The notes: generated by a model not told the origin, from the sequence alone. A stretch of DNA of 64,000 bases from Marinobacterium nitratireducens (GCF_014645375.1 NZ_BMLT01000004.1:306734-370733), one strand, 5' to 3'. Positions 8,454-17,991 are shown, numbered from the stretch's first letter. Translations and numbers: made by a program.

Positions 8454-9410
8454 ATGCAAAGCCAGTTGCAACAACTGAAGTCGATGACCACCGTCGTCGC
8501 CGATACCGGCGATATCGACGCCATACGCCAGTTCGCTCCGGTGGACGCGACAACCAACCCCTCGCTGCTGCTCAAGGCCAGCCAGCAGGAGCGTTACCGC
8601 CCGCTGCTGCTCGAGGCCAGCGAGTGGGCCCGCAGCCGCGGCGGCGACGACCAGACCCGGCTCGACAACATGACCGACAAGCTCGCGGTGCTGATCGGCA
8701 AGGAAATTCTGCAGATCGTTCCGGGCCGCGTCTCGACCGAAGTCGACGCGCGACTGTCATTCGATACCGAGGCAACCATCGCCCGCGCCCGCAAGCTTAT
8801 CGCACTGTATGACGAGGCCGGCATCTCCCAGGACCGCATCCTGATCAAGATCGCGTCGACCTGGGAAGGCATACGCGCAGCCGAAGTGCTGGAGCGCGAA
8901 GGTATTCACTGCAATCTGACCCTGCTGTTCGGTTTCGCCCAGGCCAAAGCCTGCGCCGATGCCGGTGTCTATCTGATATCGCCGTTCGTCGGTCGTATTC
9001 TCGACTGGCACAGGGCCCACGAGGCGGACGCCGACTTCAGCGGCGATCGCGACCCGGGGGTCCGCTCGGTCAGCCGCATCTACCAGTACTACAAACAACA
9101 TCATTACGACACTGTCGTGATGGGCGCAAGCTTTCGCAATATCGGCGAAATTCAGTCGCTGGCAGGCTGCGACCGCCTCACCATCAGCCCTGCACTGATG
9201 CAGGAACTCGAGCAATCGACCACCCCTCTGGAGCGCCGGCTGAATCCGGACAACGCCGTCAGCGATGACGCCAGAGCCAGCCTGGACGAGACCGCTTTCC
9301 GCTGGGCGATGAACGAGGATGCGATGGCAACCGAAAAGCTCGCAGAAGGAATTCGCAATTTTGCGGCAGACCAGCTGCGGCTGGAAAAGCTGCTGGCGGA
9401 GATTCAGTGA
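8454..9410 (+). CDS. talB: Transaldolase
   Basis: A 318-residue TalB-type transaldolase of the non-oxidative pentose phosphate pathway, exchanging dihydroxyacetone units between sedoheptulose 7-phosphate and glyceraldehyde 3-phosphate. The Schiff-base lysine is Lys132 in [29 protein letters not shown] and [18 protein letters not shown] are further family blocks. Length and Lys position equal E. coli TalB. AAAGGAAA precedes the ATG. The stop codon is followed within 5 nt by a heptamer repeat array and then by a terminator. Confidence 0.96.
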   Translation: MQSQLQQLKSMTTVVADTGDIDAIRQFAPVDATTNPSLLLKASQQERYRPLLLEASEWARSRGGDDQTRLDNMTDKLAVLIGKEILQIVPGRVSTEVDARLSFDTEATIARARKLIALYDEAGISQDRILIKIASTWEGIRAAEVLEREGIHCNLTLLFGFAQAKACADAGVYLISPFVGRILDWHRAHEADADFSGDRDPGVRSVSRIYQYYKQHHYDTVVMGASFRNIGEIQSLAGCDRLTISPALMQELEQSTTPLERRLNPDNAVSDDARASLDETAFRWAMNEDAMATEKLAEGIRNFAADQLRLEKLLAEIQ

Positions 9411-9415
9411 TGAAT

Positions 9416-9470
9416 GGTAAGTGGTAAGTGGTAAGTGGTCAGTGGTAAGTGGTAAGTGGTAAGTGGTCAG
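9416..9470. repeat. GGTAAGT heptamer tandem array
   Basis: Eight head-to-tail copies of the 7-mer GGTAAGT; the fourth and eighth read GGTCAG(T). The array starts 5 nt after the talB stop codon. Related heptamers occur at 29305-29325, 58995-59015 and, inverted, at 59142-59169. Confidence 0.9.
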
Positions 9471-9478
9471 ATAACAGA

Positions 9479-9504
9479 AGGCCCGCGACTGCGGGCCTAA
9501 TTTT
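9479..9504 (+). terminator. talB terminator
   Basis: An 8-bp stem AGGCCCGC/GCGGGCCT with loop GACT, followed by AATTTT. It lies just after the heptamer array. Confidence 0.8.
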
Positions 9505-9893
9505 CAATGCGGCTATTTATGCTACCTGGCTTTGCTCGATGAACTTAGCAAGCGTGCCGCTCTGAAATACCTGTAAAAGCCGCCCGGCGAGAGGTATTCA
9601 CGAAAATACCAATATTCGCCCGAGGGCCGGGCTCCTGCGAAAAGCCGGATCTACCCCGGAGCCCTGTACGCAGATAAAACAAAGGGCCCTCAAGCATCCT
9701 GCCATCGAGCCCTTATTCCAGCTTCCGTGCCGGTCATTGCGCCAATCCCTGGGCAATGAAAGAACGAATCGCTTCCTGCGGAAGCACCTTCACATCCTTG
9801 TGCGTTCGCTCTACAGGTAAACAGTTTAGCGATCCTCGCCGGCGTTACCATAGGAAGAATTCCTAAAACGCGATCTGGCGATGAAAAAGATTT
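9505..9893. other. Gene-free stretch with coding-like fragments
   Basis: About 390 bp with no intact gene. Two minus-strand stretches read like protein but lack start codons and are cut by stops: one with EYWYFREYLSPGGFYRYFR (around 9550-9650) and one ending EAIRSFIAQGLAQ before a stop (around 9735-9830). A short inverted repeat GGTATT/AATACC lies at 9593-9610. These may be decayed genes or chance. Confidence 0.3.
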
Positions 9894-10379
9894 TCAGGGA
9901 TAGCATTCGAGCGCTGAAACCAGATCGACAAAGGCTTCGCGATTGGACTCATTGAGATTCATCAGCACCTTGTGGGCATCGATAATGCGTTCGCGCACTG
10001 CGGCTTCCGATTCCTGCACGAAAGGCACGCGCTGCAGATCCACAAGACTGGTCGGCAGGCTTTCCAGCAGCAGGAAGATACGGTCGAAGCCCATGGTGAG
10101 CAGTATGCGGGTGATGTCCTCGTTGGTTGAAACCAGGGTCGGCTGCTCCAGCGAGAGACGCCGGGCAAAAACCGCGAGCTTCGCGATCAGACCCAGCGTG
10201 GTACTGTCGATGGTATCGGTCTCGGTCAGGTCCACCAGTATATGCTCGATGTCGCCAACCGCCAGCATCTGCTCCAGATGGCGGTCAAGACTGGCGCACA
10301 GGGTGAGTCGCACCTCGCCGACGAACTTGAGTACGTAACTGCCGCCCTCCCGGGCGAAGAAAATCGATCCTTCACGCAT
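9894..10379 (-). CDS. STAS-domain anti-sigma factor antagonist
   Basis: A 161-residue protein with an N-terminal STAS domain (to ~residue 105) and a C-terminal helical tail. The phosphorylatable serine of this family is expected at Ser59 in TDTIDSTTLGLIAKL. The first 8 nt overlap the end of the PP2C regulator gene, so the two are coupled: the phosphatase would dephosphorylate the STAS protein, which then binds a partner such as an anti-sigma factor or diguanylate cyclase. It resembles HsbA-type proteins in length and neighbour. The switch kinase is not in the window. Confidence 0.85.
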   Translation of the reverse strand: MREGSIFFAREGGSYVLKFVGEVRLTLCASLDRHLEQMLAVGDIEHILVDLTETDTIDSTTLGLIAKLAVFARRLSLEQPTLVSTNEDITRILLTMGFDRIFLLLESLPTSLVDLQRVPFVQESEAAVRERIIDAHKVLMNLNESNREAFVDLVSALECYP

Positions 10380-11544
10380 GGGCGGCGCCCCGACACAGTG
10401 TCATGATTGCGATATCGTCCGGACAGTCGGCATCCCCGAGCAGACGCTCACGCAGCCGCTGCGGCTGAGTCAGACCCGACGCAATCAGCTCTTTCAACTG
10501 CTCTTCGCGCTGCACCAGGGAGTCGCCGGGCATGACTTCGAAAACACCATCGGAGAAGAGCGTAAGCGAAAAGTCCGGCGCCAGCTCGACGTCCTGCTCG
10601 TCGAAAAAGGGCTCGTCGAAAAGCCCCACCGGCATCCCGCGCCCCTCGAGGAACACCACCTCGCCGCCCTGCCTGAGCAGCGGCATCGGGTGATGACCGC
10701 CGACGGCATATTTCAGACGCGAGGTACGAGCGTCCAGCACGCCGGCGAAAATCGTGAAATGCTTGCCGAGACCGGTATCGAGCAGTTCCCTGTTAAGCAG
10801 GTGCAGCGCCGCAGCAGGGGACAGATCCGCCAATTCGACGTTTTCCCGGTGCGCGCGCTGCACGCGACTGGTCATATTCTTCAACAGTACCGTCACCAGA
10901 GCCGACGAAGCACCATGCCCGGACACATCGGCGAGATAGAACAGCGTCAGATTGTTGTCCAGCGGTGCGACATCGACAAAGTCGCCACTGAGCACCAGCG
11001 AAGGCGTCAGCTCGTAGTCGAAGCGTATGTCGCCAACCGTCTGGGATAGCGGCGGCAACAGGTTCTGCTGCACCTGCTGCGCCGCCAGCTGGTCGGAGCG
11101 CAGCTCTTCGAGACTGCGCTCGAGGGTTTCGCGATAGCGCGGCACCGCTTCCAGCTGCGCAGCCCGGCTCAACAGCCGCGACAGGGCCGCCACGAACGCC
11201 TGAGCCTCCCCGGCGAGACAGCGGTAACTGAATATATCGCTGGCCCCGGCCCGCAAACCCGACAACAACGCAGCGGCATCCAGATCCGGCACCAGTAACA
11301 GCACCGGCTTGGGATGAACGCGAATGCACAGATCGGTGAGGCTGGTCCCGGTCGGCAATCGCTGGACGTTGATCACGACCAGCGAAAAGTCGAAATGATC
11401 GAGCATATCGGCCAGCCGCTCGTAATCAGCCGCCAGCAGTATCTGCAACCGGAACGCGTCGACCTGTTCGCTGAGCTCGAATACCTGATCGACGATAGCG
11501 GTCTCCGATTCCACCAGCAGAATGCGGTGACAGGAGTGACTCAT
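10372..11544 (-). CDS. PP2C-type phosphatase with degenerate receiver domain
   Basis: A 390-residue protein: an N-terminal receiver-like domain (1-125), a coiled linker (125-175) and a SpoIIE/PP2C phosphatase domain (180-385). Metal-binding segments are visible: SGDFVDVAPLD, LADVSGHGASSALV, YAVGGHHPMPLL, LFSDGVFEV and DDIAIMTL. In the receiver, the position of the phosphoacceptor Asp reads LVVINVQRLP, with Asn59 instead, so ordinary phosphorylation is unlikely. The ATG at 11544 is chosen because receiver homology begins there. It is coupled by overlap to the STAS gene, its probable substrate. Confidence 0.85.
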   Translation of the reverse strand: MSHSCHRILLVESETAIVDQVFELSEQVDAFRLQILLAADYERLADMLDHFDFSLVVINVQRLPTGTSLTDLCIRVHPKPVLLLVPDLDAAALLSGLRAGASDIFSYRCLAGEAQAFVAALSRLLSRAAQLEAVPRYRETLERSLEELRSDQLAAQQVQQNLLPPLSQTVGDIRFDYELTPSLVLSGDFVDVAPLDNNLTLFYLADVSGHGASSALVTVLLKNMTSRVQRAHRENVELADLSPAAALHLLNRELLDTGLGKHFTIFAGVLDARTSRLKYAVGGHHPMPLLRQGGEVVFLEGRGMPVGLFDEPFFDEQDVELAPDFSLTLFSDGVFEVMPGDSLVQREEQLKELIASGLTQPQRLRERLLGDADCPDDIAIMTLCRGAAHA

Positions 11545-11624
11545 AGAGCAGCCTGCAGAAGAGATAGCCACATATTCATGAGCTTGCACACTACGCCCAT
11601 TACCGGGAAGTTTCAATGTAACAA

Positions 11625-12332
11625 TCAGAAGTCGTCAGCATCGAATTCATTGTCAATTCGACCATCGTTGACCATATATTCACGACGCTGCAGATAGGCA
11701 TCGCGAATAAACAGATAACGGTCACCGCTTACCAGCGCTTCGGCTTTCAACAGACCTGCGCGGGTATCCAGTACACGTGCGCCGTAAAGGCTGTTGCGGG
11801 TCGGTACGTGGTCGACTTCGCCGACCGGGTCCAGATAGGAATCCGGCACCAGAGCAATGCCGTCACGCAGCGTACTGGGACCGAAAAACGGCAGCACCAG
11901 ATAATTGCCCGCCGGCACACCCCAGTATCCCAGCGTCTGACCGAAGTCCTCGTCATGCTTTGCCAGTCCGAACGGCGTGGCGATATCCACCACCCCGCCA
12001 AGACCGAAGAAGGTATTCATGGTGATGCGCGCGGTGTCACTAGCCGCATCATGCAGCTTGAACTGCAGCAGGTTGTTGGCCAGGGTGCGAACGTCCTGCA
12101 GATTGTCGAAAAAGTTGGACACGCCCCGCTCCACCAGATCCGGTGTCACGTAGCGGTAGCCCTGCGCCGCCGGCTTGAGCGCATAACGATCCAGGTAATC
12201 GTTGAACTGAAACATGGCGCGGTTGAACCCCTCCCAGGGATCCGGGTCGGACGGTACTTCGTCCGCGGCCACCGACAACGACGCGGACAGCAGCACCGCA
12301 CCCAACGCAGCCGAGCTGCACAACTTTAACAT
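11625..12332 (-). CDS. mlaA: MlaA/VacJ family outer-membrane lipid-asymmetry protein
   Basis: A 235-residue protein. MlaA removes mislocalised phospholipids from the outer leaflet and passes them to MlaC. Diagnostic blocks are DPWEGFNRAMFQFNDYLDRY, NFFDNLQDVRTLANNLLQ, TMNTFFGLGGVVDIATPFG and GYWGVPAGNYLVLPFFGPST. The N-terminus (MLKLCSSAALGAVLLSASLSVAA) looks like a type I signal peptide ending VAA/DE. I see no lipobox with Cys at the cleavage site, unlike the classic lipoprotein. The other mla genes are not in the window. It is 80 bp upstream of the PP2C gene. Confidence 0.92.
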   Translation of the reverse strand: MLKLCSSAALGAVLLSASLSVAADEVPSDPDPWEGFNRAMFQFNDYLDRYALKPAAQGYRYVTPDLVERGVSNFFDNLQDVRTLANNLLQFKLHDAASDTARITMNTFFGLGGVVDIATPFGLAKHDEDFGQTLGYWGVPAGNYLVLPFFGPSTLRDGIALVPDSYLDPVGEVDHVPTRNSLYGARVLDTRAGLLKAEALVSGDRYLFIRDAYLQRREYMVNDGRIDNEFDADDF

Positions 12333-12484
12333 CTCGTATCCTTGCCCTAGTCACAAACCCACAGATGCTGCTTACTTTATAGCATGTTGCACCTGCGTAA
12401 AACAGCCGACGACCCAGAACGCCGACCTACTACCACCTGCCCTGGCGCCAAAACGCCAGCAAAGCGAGTCTTCCACAAACACAA

Positions 12485-12508
12485 AAAGGGCCCCGAAGGG
12501 GGCCCTTT
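12485..12508 (-). terminator. Porin terminator
   Basis: A 10-bp stem AAAGGGCCCC/GGGGCCCTTT with loop GAAG. Read leftwards it runs into T-rich sequence, 22 bp after the porin stop codon. Confidence 0.85.
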
Positions 12509-12529
12509 CCGATACCAATCGCGAGGCGA

Positions 12530-13531
12530 TTAGAAGGAGACGTTGTAACCCAGGACGAACTTGTCGAAGTCGTCGTTTTCCAGGCTGTTGCCGTCTACGT
12601 CAGCAGAGGTGTACTGAGCCTTGACGGAAGCCTTGCGGCCCAGCGCGTAGGAAGCGTATACGCCCCACTCGTCGGACTCGACGCCAGAGTCGTCGTACTC
12701 GAAGTCCATGTAGGTCGCACCGATGGTAGCGTCACCCAGCGCGTAGGCAGCGCCCAGGCCCCACATGTCCGACTCTTCGCCAGTCTCGTTGTCTTCGGTC
12801 GCTTCGTAGGTTGCATCCAGCTGCAGACCAGCGATCGCCCAGCCCAGGCCCACACCGTAGACTTCCATGGTGTCAGCGTTCATCTGGTCCATTTCAGAGT
12901 AGGCAGCAGCCAGGTCGAAACCGCCCAGGCTGTAGTTGAAGCCGACGATACCGCCGTCGACGTCGTCACGGTCTTCGTCGCCTTCGCCGTCGACTACGAT
13001 CTGGCCGTAAGCTTCGAAACCGCCGAAGTTCGGGGTCACGTAGCTGGCAGCGTTACCGACACGGTCGTTGAACGCGAAGTACTGGTTGGTGGAGAAAGAC
13101 TCGGCGTATTTATCCATACGCTCAACGGATTCAGCCAGGATGTTCTGGCGACCGAAGATCAGGGTACCGAAACCGCCGTCCAGACCGACCAGCGCCTTAC
13201 GGGTGGCAACCTCACCGGTGTCGGTGGAGCTATCGAAATTTTTGTTAGATGCGAACTCGACTTCCAGCTGGTAGAAAGCTTCGACACCGCTCAGGTTTTC
13301 CAGCTCGGAAGAGCCCTTGACACCCAGAATGGTATCGTCAACCTGAAGATCAGCATCGGAAGCGCCAGTGTAACCGGCGTCCGCATCGGTAGCAGCAGTC
13401 AGGTCAACACCTGTGTCGTCACCCATGATCAGCTCGACTTCGACGTTACCGTACAGGGTAGCGTCAGCCTGAGCGACGATCGGAGCAGTCATGGCGCCAG
13501 CAACAGCCAGTGCAATCAGTGACTTTTTCAT
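12530..13531 (-). CDS. Gram-negative trimeric porin
   Basis: A 333-residue outer-membrane beta-barrel of the Porin_4/OmpC-like group. It has a clear signal peptide (MKKSLIALAVAGAMTAPIVAQA, cleaved after AQA), a first strand ATLYGNVEVELIMG, an acidic extracellular loop region, the PNFGGFEAYGQIV strand, and a C-terminal strand ending in Phe (KFVLGYNVSF) as BamA recognition requires. The ATG at 13531 is preferred over the one two codons upstream because AAGGGGA is then about 8 nt away. High acidity suggests a marine or salt-adapted species. Solute specificity is unknown. Confidence 0.92.
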   Translation of the reverse strand: MKKSLIALAVAGAMTAPIVAQADATLYGNVEVELIMGDDTGVDLTAATDADAGYTGASDADLQVDDTILGVKGSSELENLSGVEAFYQLEVEFASNKNFDSSTDTGEVATRKALVGLDGGFGTLIFGRQNILAESVERMDKYAESFSTNQYFAFNDRVGNAASYVTPNFGGFEAYGQIVVDGEGDEDRDDVDGGIVGFNYSLGGFDLAAAYSEMDQMNADTMEVYGVGLGWAIAGLQLDATYEATEDNETGEESDMWGLGAAYALGDATIGATYMDFEYDDSGVESDEWGVYASYALGRKASVKAQYTSADVDGNSLENDDFDKFVLGYNVSF

Positions 13532-13997
13532 CAACATTCCCCTTCAATGATTCAACTTACTAGTAGTGAATTCTAGTTTTTTCTTAGTGCACGCAGGTGC
13601 TACTAGGAAAATACTATAAATCCAAATTATTTCAAACCAGTGAAAGCACTTTTTTCCTTCACCCGGGATTCCTTTTATTGCCGGTCGTAATAATAACCGC
13701 CAACCATTAAGTTTCCCTGAATACTGCCCCGGACTTGGGCGGCTGGTCGAGTTTATCCCTGAAACCGGACCGCCTGCTGCCTGGCTATCCGGCGCTTTCC
13801 CAAGCCGGACAGAAATGACAGTCAAATCGAGTGCATTACAGCATACCGTCTGTAGCCACGCAAGCCTCGCCAACGCTCCACCCGGCCTGTAGACAGCCGC
13901 CGGGAACATTAACTCTTTATTGTCGCCCAACAGCTACAATTAAGGTTTACAGCTGCCTACTAATTATCCTGTTATTATTTATCGGCCATCATCGGGA
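13532..13997. other. Gene-free region upstream of the porin
   Basis: About 465 bp, AT-richer than its surroundings, between hrpA and the porin gene. No convincing gene; a minus-strand frame over 13544-13930 lacks protein-like features. The right end is the hrpA 3' end without an obvious terminator. Confidence 0.5.
13608..13635 (-). promoter_or_regulatory. Porin promoter candidate
   Basis: On the minus strand TTGAAA (13630-13635) and TATTTT (13608-13613) are 16 bp apart, about 77 bp before the porin ATG, leaving a fairly long leader as usual for porin mRNAs. Confidence 0.4.
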
Positions 13998-16900
13998 TTA
14001 TCGCTGCAGCTCGCGCCAGAGCTGCTGGATACGCTTGTCCGATACCGTTACCCGCGTACCGAGCGTCTGGGCAAAAAGCGAAACCCGGTATTCTTCGAGC
14101 ATCCAGCGGAAGTCTTCGAGCGCCGGGTCAAACACCCCCTGACTGCGATTCTTGTCCGACTGCTTCTTATACAGTGACCAATAGTGCTGCAACTGATCAG
14201 ATAACAACCGCTCGCGCTGGAGGTCACGCTGATATTTTTCCAAACGCTTTTCAATTGCCGCCAGATAACGTGGAAAATGCTGCAAGCGCGATCCGCTGTT
14301 TTTGATCAGATATTCAGGATCGATCAGCTCGCCAAGCTGGGTTTTAATATCGTTGAGTACCGTTGCCGCCTGCAGCGGTATGCGACCGCCCAGGCTTTTG
14401 CGGATACGGTGCGCCGATCTGTGGCACTCGTACACGAAAGCCGCCAGTTCCATCACTTTGTCCCAGAGCCCTGCCCTGGCCCCATTCAGACGTTCGCGAA
14501 AGCTCTGCTCATCGCGCGGGAGCGACTCGTCCAGTGCCAGCAGCTGCATCATCGCCTGCTGCAGAATCGCATCGGACAGTTTCGCCTTGTCGAACAGGCT
14601 TCCTATATATAGAAGAGACTCGTTAAGGTTCGGAATATCCCGCCGCACCTGACGCACCAGCCCGGCAAGCTCGAGCTGCGCCAGCCGCGCAATCCCCAGA
14701 CGGGACTCCTGCTGCGCCTGCCCCGGTGAGGCGCAAACGTGGAGCTCGACGCAGTCACCGCAGTCGCGCAGTGCGGGATAGGCATCGACCTTGATGCCGC
14801 CGGCCTGACGCAGCGAGACCGTCTCGGGCAGCTCGCCGAAATCCCAGCACAGAATACCGCTGCGCCCCCACTGATCGCCGGGGCCCGCACGCAGCGCCGC
14901 TTCCGCCGCCTTGCCGAAGCGCCGCGTGAGATCTGCAAGATCGCGCCCTTCTCCCAGCCGCTTGCCGTGCTCGTCCAGCAGGCGCAGGTTCATGCGATGA
15001 TGGCTGTCGAGCGGCACGTCCCGCAGCGCGGCGGGCTCCACCAGTACACCGTTCATGCGCCGCAGATGATGACTGAGCGCCTCGTAGAGATCGCCGTCGG
15101 CAAAAACCGCCCGTTCGACAAAGGCTCTGACGTAGTCCGGGATCGGCACAAAATGCTTGCGTTGCTGTTTCGGCAAACCCTTGAGGATGGCGATGCACTT
15201 TTCTTCCAGCATGCCGGGCACCAGCCAGTCCAGACGCCGCTCCGACAGTCCGTTGAGCAGCGCCAGCGGAAGGTCCAGAGTCACGCCGTCGTCCGGCGCA
15301 CCGGGCTCGAAGTGGTAGTGCAGCCGCAACTCGACACTGTCCAGCCGCAGCCGCTCCGGGTAGTCCCTGGCGGTGACGTGCCCGGCCGAACGCTGCAACA
15401 CGTCGTCCTCGGTCATGAACAGCATCCGGGGGTTGTCCTGCTCGACGGCCTTGCGCCAGTGCTCGAACCCCGCGCCGTTGACGACGCCCGCCCCGCCCGC
15501 CTGCTCCATACGCTCGAAATAGAAGTCGTACAGGCTGTCTTCGTCCACCAGCAGATCCCGGCGGCGCGACTTGGCTTCGAGATCCTCGACTCCCGCCAGC
15601 AGACGACGGTTGTGCGCGAAAAACTCGCCCTTGGTGCTGAAAGCCCCCTCCACCAGCGCGGAGCGAATGAAAATCTCGTGGGATACTTCAGGGTCGATCT
15701 TGCCGTAATGCACCTTGCGCTTGGGCACCACGATGAGGCCGTACAGCGTGACCTGCTCGCTGGCGACCACCTGGGCCCGCTTTTTCTCCCAGTGCGGCTC
15801 GAGATAGGTACGCTTGACCAGATGCCCCGCCAGCGGCTCGACCCATTCGGGCTTGATGGCGGCATTCATGCGCGCATACAGCTTCGAAGTTTCGACCAGT
15901 TCTGCCGACATCACCCACTTGGGTGCTTTCTTGAACAGCGTCGAGGCCGGAAAAAGGTAGAAGCGCCGATTGCGCGCGCCCAGGTACTCCCTGTTCTCCT
16001 GTCGCATGCCGATCTGACTCAGAAGCCCGGCCAGGAGCGAGCGGTGCAGCGCCTCGGCGGTTGCCGGCTCGCGATTTTCCGCAAGGTCCAGCTGCCGGGC
16101 AATCAGGTGCAGCTGGCGATGCACATCACGCCACTCGCGCATGCGCAGGAACGACAGGAAGTGCTTCTGGCAGTATTTGCGCAGCTGGTTCTGGCTCAGC
16201 TCCTGGCGCTGCTCCTCGTAGAGGGTCCAGAGATTGAGCAGCGTCACGAAGTCCGACTCGTCGTCGGCATATTGCCTGTGCTTCTCGTCGGCGGCCTGCT
16301 GCTTGTCCAGCGGACGCTCGCGCGGATCCTGACTGCTCAGCGCGCTGGCAACGATCAACACTTCGCGCAGGGCGCCCTGAGTGGCGCCCTCGAGCACCAT
16401 GCGGCCAATGCGCGGATCCACCGGCAGCTTCGACAGCTGCCGCCCGAGCCCGGTGATGCGTCGCCTGTCATCGACCGCCCCGAGCTCCTCCAGCAGCTTG
16501 TAGCCGTCGTTGACGAAGCGGCTGTCCGGCGGGTCGATAAAGGGAAAGTCCGCAATATCGCCAAGCCTCAGGCTCAGCATCTGAAGAATGACCGCCGCCA
16601 GATTGGTACGCCGGATTTCGGCGTCGGTGAATTCGCTGCGGCCGGCGAAATCCTCCTCGGAATAGAGTCGGATGCAGATCCCTTCCGCCACGCGTCCGCA
16701 GCGTCCGGCACGCTGGTTGGCGCTGGCCCGGGAAACCGGCTCGATCGGCAGGCGCTGGACCTTGGCGCGGTAGCTGTAGCGGGAGATCCGCGCCTGACCC
16801 GGATCGATGACATAGCGGATGCCCGGCACCGTGACCGAGGTTTCGGCAACGTTGGTGGCGAGGACGATGCGCCGTCCGGCGCGGCGCCCGCCCTCGAACA

Positions 16901-17912
16901 CCCGGTTCTGCTCGGCCAGACTCAGGCGCGCGTATAGCGGCATCACCTCGGTATCGCGCAGCTGGGCACGACGCAGGGTTTCCGCCGTCTCGCGGATTTC
17001 CCGCTCGCCGCTGAGAAACACCAGAATATCCCCCGGCGCTTTTTTCTGCTGCCGCTCCAGGGTACCGATCTCGTCAACGGCCTCGAGAATCGCCTGCTGC
17101 TGGTCGATGTCCCGCTCGTCCTCACCGCGGTCCGTCAACGGCCGGTACAGCACCTCCACCGGATAGGTGCGCCCCGAAACTTCGATGATCGGCGCATCGT
17201 CGAAGTGTTGCGAAAAGCGCTCCAGGTCGATGGTCGCCGAGGTGATGATCAGCTTGAGGTCGGGACGGCGCGGCAGCAGCCGCTTGAGGTAGCCGAGCAG
17301 GAAATCGATATTGAGGCTGCGCTCGTGCGCCTCGTCGACGATGATGACCTCGTAGCGCTCCAGCAGCGGGTCACGCTGGGTCTCGGCCAGCAGGATTCCG
17401 TCGGTCATCAGCTTCAACAGGCTCTGCTCGGATACCTGCTCGGTGAAGCGAACCTGGTAGCCGACGATATCGCCCAGCGGGCTGTGCAGCTCCTCGGCGA
17501 TGCGGTTGGCCACGGTCCTGGCCGCCAGGCGGCGGGGCTGGGTGTGACCGATCAGTCCACGGCGCCCGAGCCCGAGATCGAGACAGATCTTGGGCAGCTG
17601 GGTGGTTTTGCCGGAGCCGGTCTCGCCCGCCACGACGACCACCTGGTTGTCGGCAATCAGCCGCGCAATCTCATCACGCCGCGCCGATACCGGCAACTCC
17701 GGGAAGTCGATGCGGGTCAGGCGCCGTGCGCGCTCCTCGACCCGCGCCACCGAGTCCTGCATCGCCGCCGCGAGCTGGCCTGCCATGCGATCGGCGGGCT
17801 GGCGGTTGCGCAGACGCTGTTCGAGTTTCTGGAGTCGACGCTCAAAGGCGGCACGGTCGCGGCACTGGCAAAGCGGCAACTGGCGGTAAAATTGCTGGGT
17901 ATCGATAGTCAC
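13998..17912 (-). CDS. hrpA: ATP-dependent RNA helicase HrpA
   Basis: A 1304-residue DEAH-box helicase, matching the usual HrpA length. In E. coli HrpA resolves stalled or collided ribosomes. Motifs in order: Walker A GETGSGKT (residues 96-103), DEAH in IIVDEAHERSLNIDFLL, SAT in ITSATIDLERF, NVAETSVTVPGI and QRAGRCGR, then HA2/ratchet and OB regions and the long C-terminal DUF3418 region specific to HrpA. It is monocistronic, with the porin far downstream and a REP-like palindrome upstream. Confidence 0.96.
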   Translation of the reverse strand: MTIDTQQFYRQLPLCQCRDRAAFERRLQKLEQRLRNRQPADRMAGQLAAAMQDSVARVEERARRLTRIDFPELPVSARRDEIARLIADNQVVVVAGETGSGKTTQLPKICLDLGLGRRGLIGHTQPRRLAARTVANRIAEELHSPLGDIVGYQVRFTEQVSEQSLLKLMTDGILLAETQRDPLLERYEVIIVDEAHERSLNIDFLLGYLKRLLPRRPDLKLIITSATIDLERFSQHFDDAPIIEVSGRTYPVEVLYRPLTDRGEDERDIDQQQAILEAVDEIGTLERQQKKAPGDILVFLSGEREIRETAETLRRAQLRDTEVMPLYARLSLAEQNRVFEGGRRAGRRIVLATNVAETSVTVPGIRYVIDPGQARISRYSYRAKVQRLPIEPVSRASANQRAGRCGRVAEGICIRLYSEEDFAGRSEFTDAEIRRTNLAAVILQMLSLRLGDIADFPFIDPPDSRFVNDGYKLLEELGAVDDRRRITGLGRQLSKLPVDPRIGRMVLEGATQGALREVLIVASALSSQDPRERPLDKQQAADEKHRQYADDESDFVTLLNLWTLYEEQRQELSQNQLRKYCQKHFLSFLRMREWRDVHRQLHLIARQLDLAENREPATAEALHRSLLAGLLSQIGMRQENREYLGARNRRFYLFPASTLFKKAPKWVMSAELVETSKLYARMNAAIKPEWVEPLAGHLVKRTYLEPHWEKKRAQVVASEQVTLYGLIVVPKRKVHYGKIDPEVSHEIFIRSALVEGAFSTKGEFFAHNRRLLAGVEDLEAKSRRRDLLVDEDSLYDFYFERMEQAGGAGVVNGAGFEHWRKAVEQDNPRMLFMTEDDVLQRSAGHVTARDYPERLRLDSVELRLHYHFEPGAPDDGVTLDLPLALLNGLSERRLDWLVPGMLEEKCIAILKGLPKQQRKHFVPIPDYVRAFVERAVFADGDLYEALSHHLRRMNGVLVEPAALRDVPLDSHHRMNLRLLDEHGKRLGEGRDLADLTRRFGKAAEAALRAGPGDQWGRSGILCWDFGELPETVSLRQAGGIKVDAYPALRDCGDCVELHVCASPGQAQQESRLGIARLAQLELAGLVRQVRRDIPNLNESLLYIGSLFDKAKLSDAILQQAMMQLLALDESLPRDEQSFRERLNGARAGLWDKVMELAAFVYECHRSAHRIRKSLGGRIPLQAATVLNDIKTQLGELIDPEYLIKNSGSRLQHFPRYLAAIEKRLEKYQRDLQRERLLSDQLQHYWSLYKKQSDKNRSQGVFDPALEDFRWMLEEYRVSLFAQTLGTRVTVSDKRIQQLWRELQR

Positions 17913-17991
17913 GTACTGGCGTTTGGGGAGTTGGCGTTAAATAAGGGCGCTTATTATAGAGGAGGCACGAAGGGGTTGGACAGGCGTATAC

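Noticed and set aside
14739..16937. A 732-codon plus-strand frame inside hrpA
   Set aside because: Antisense shadow of hrpA; low-complexity composition and no domains.
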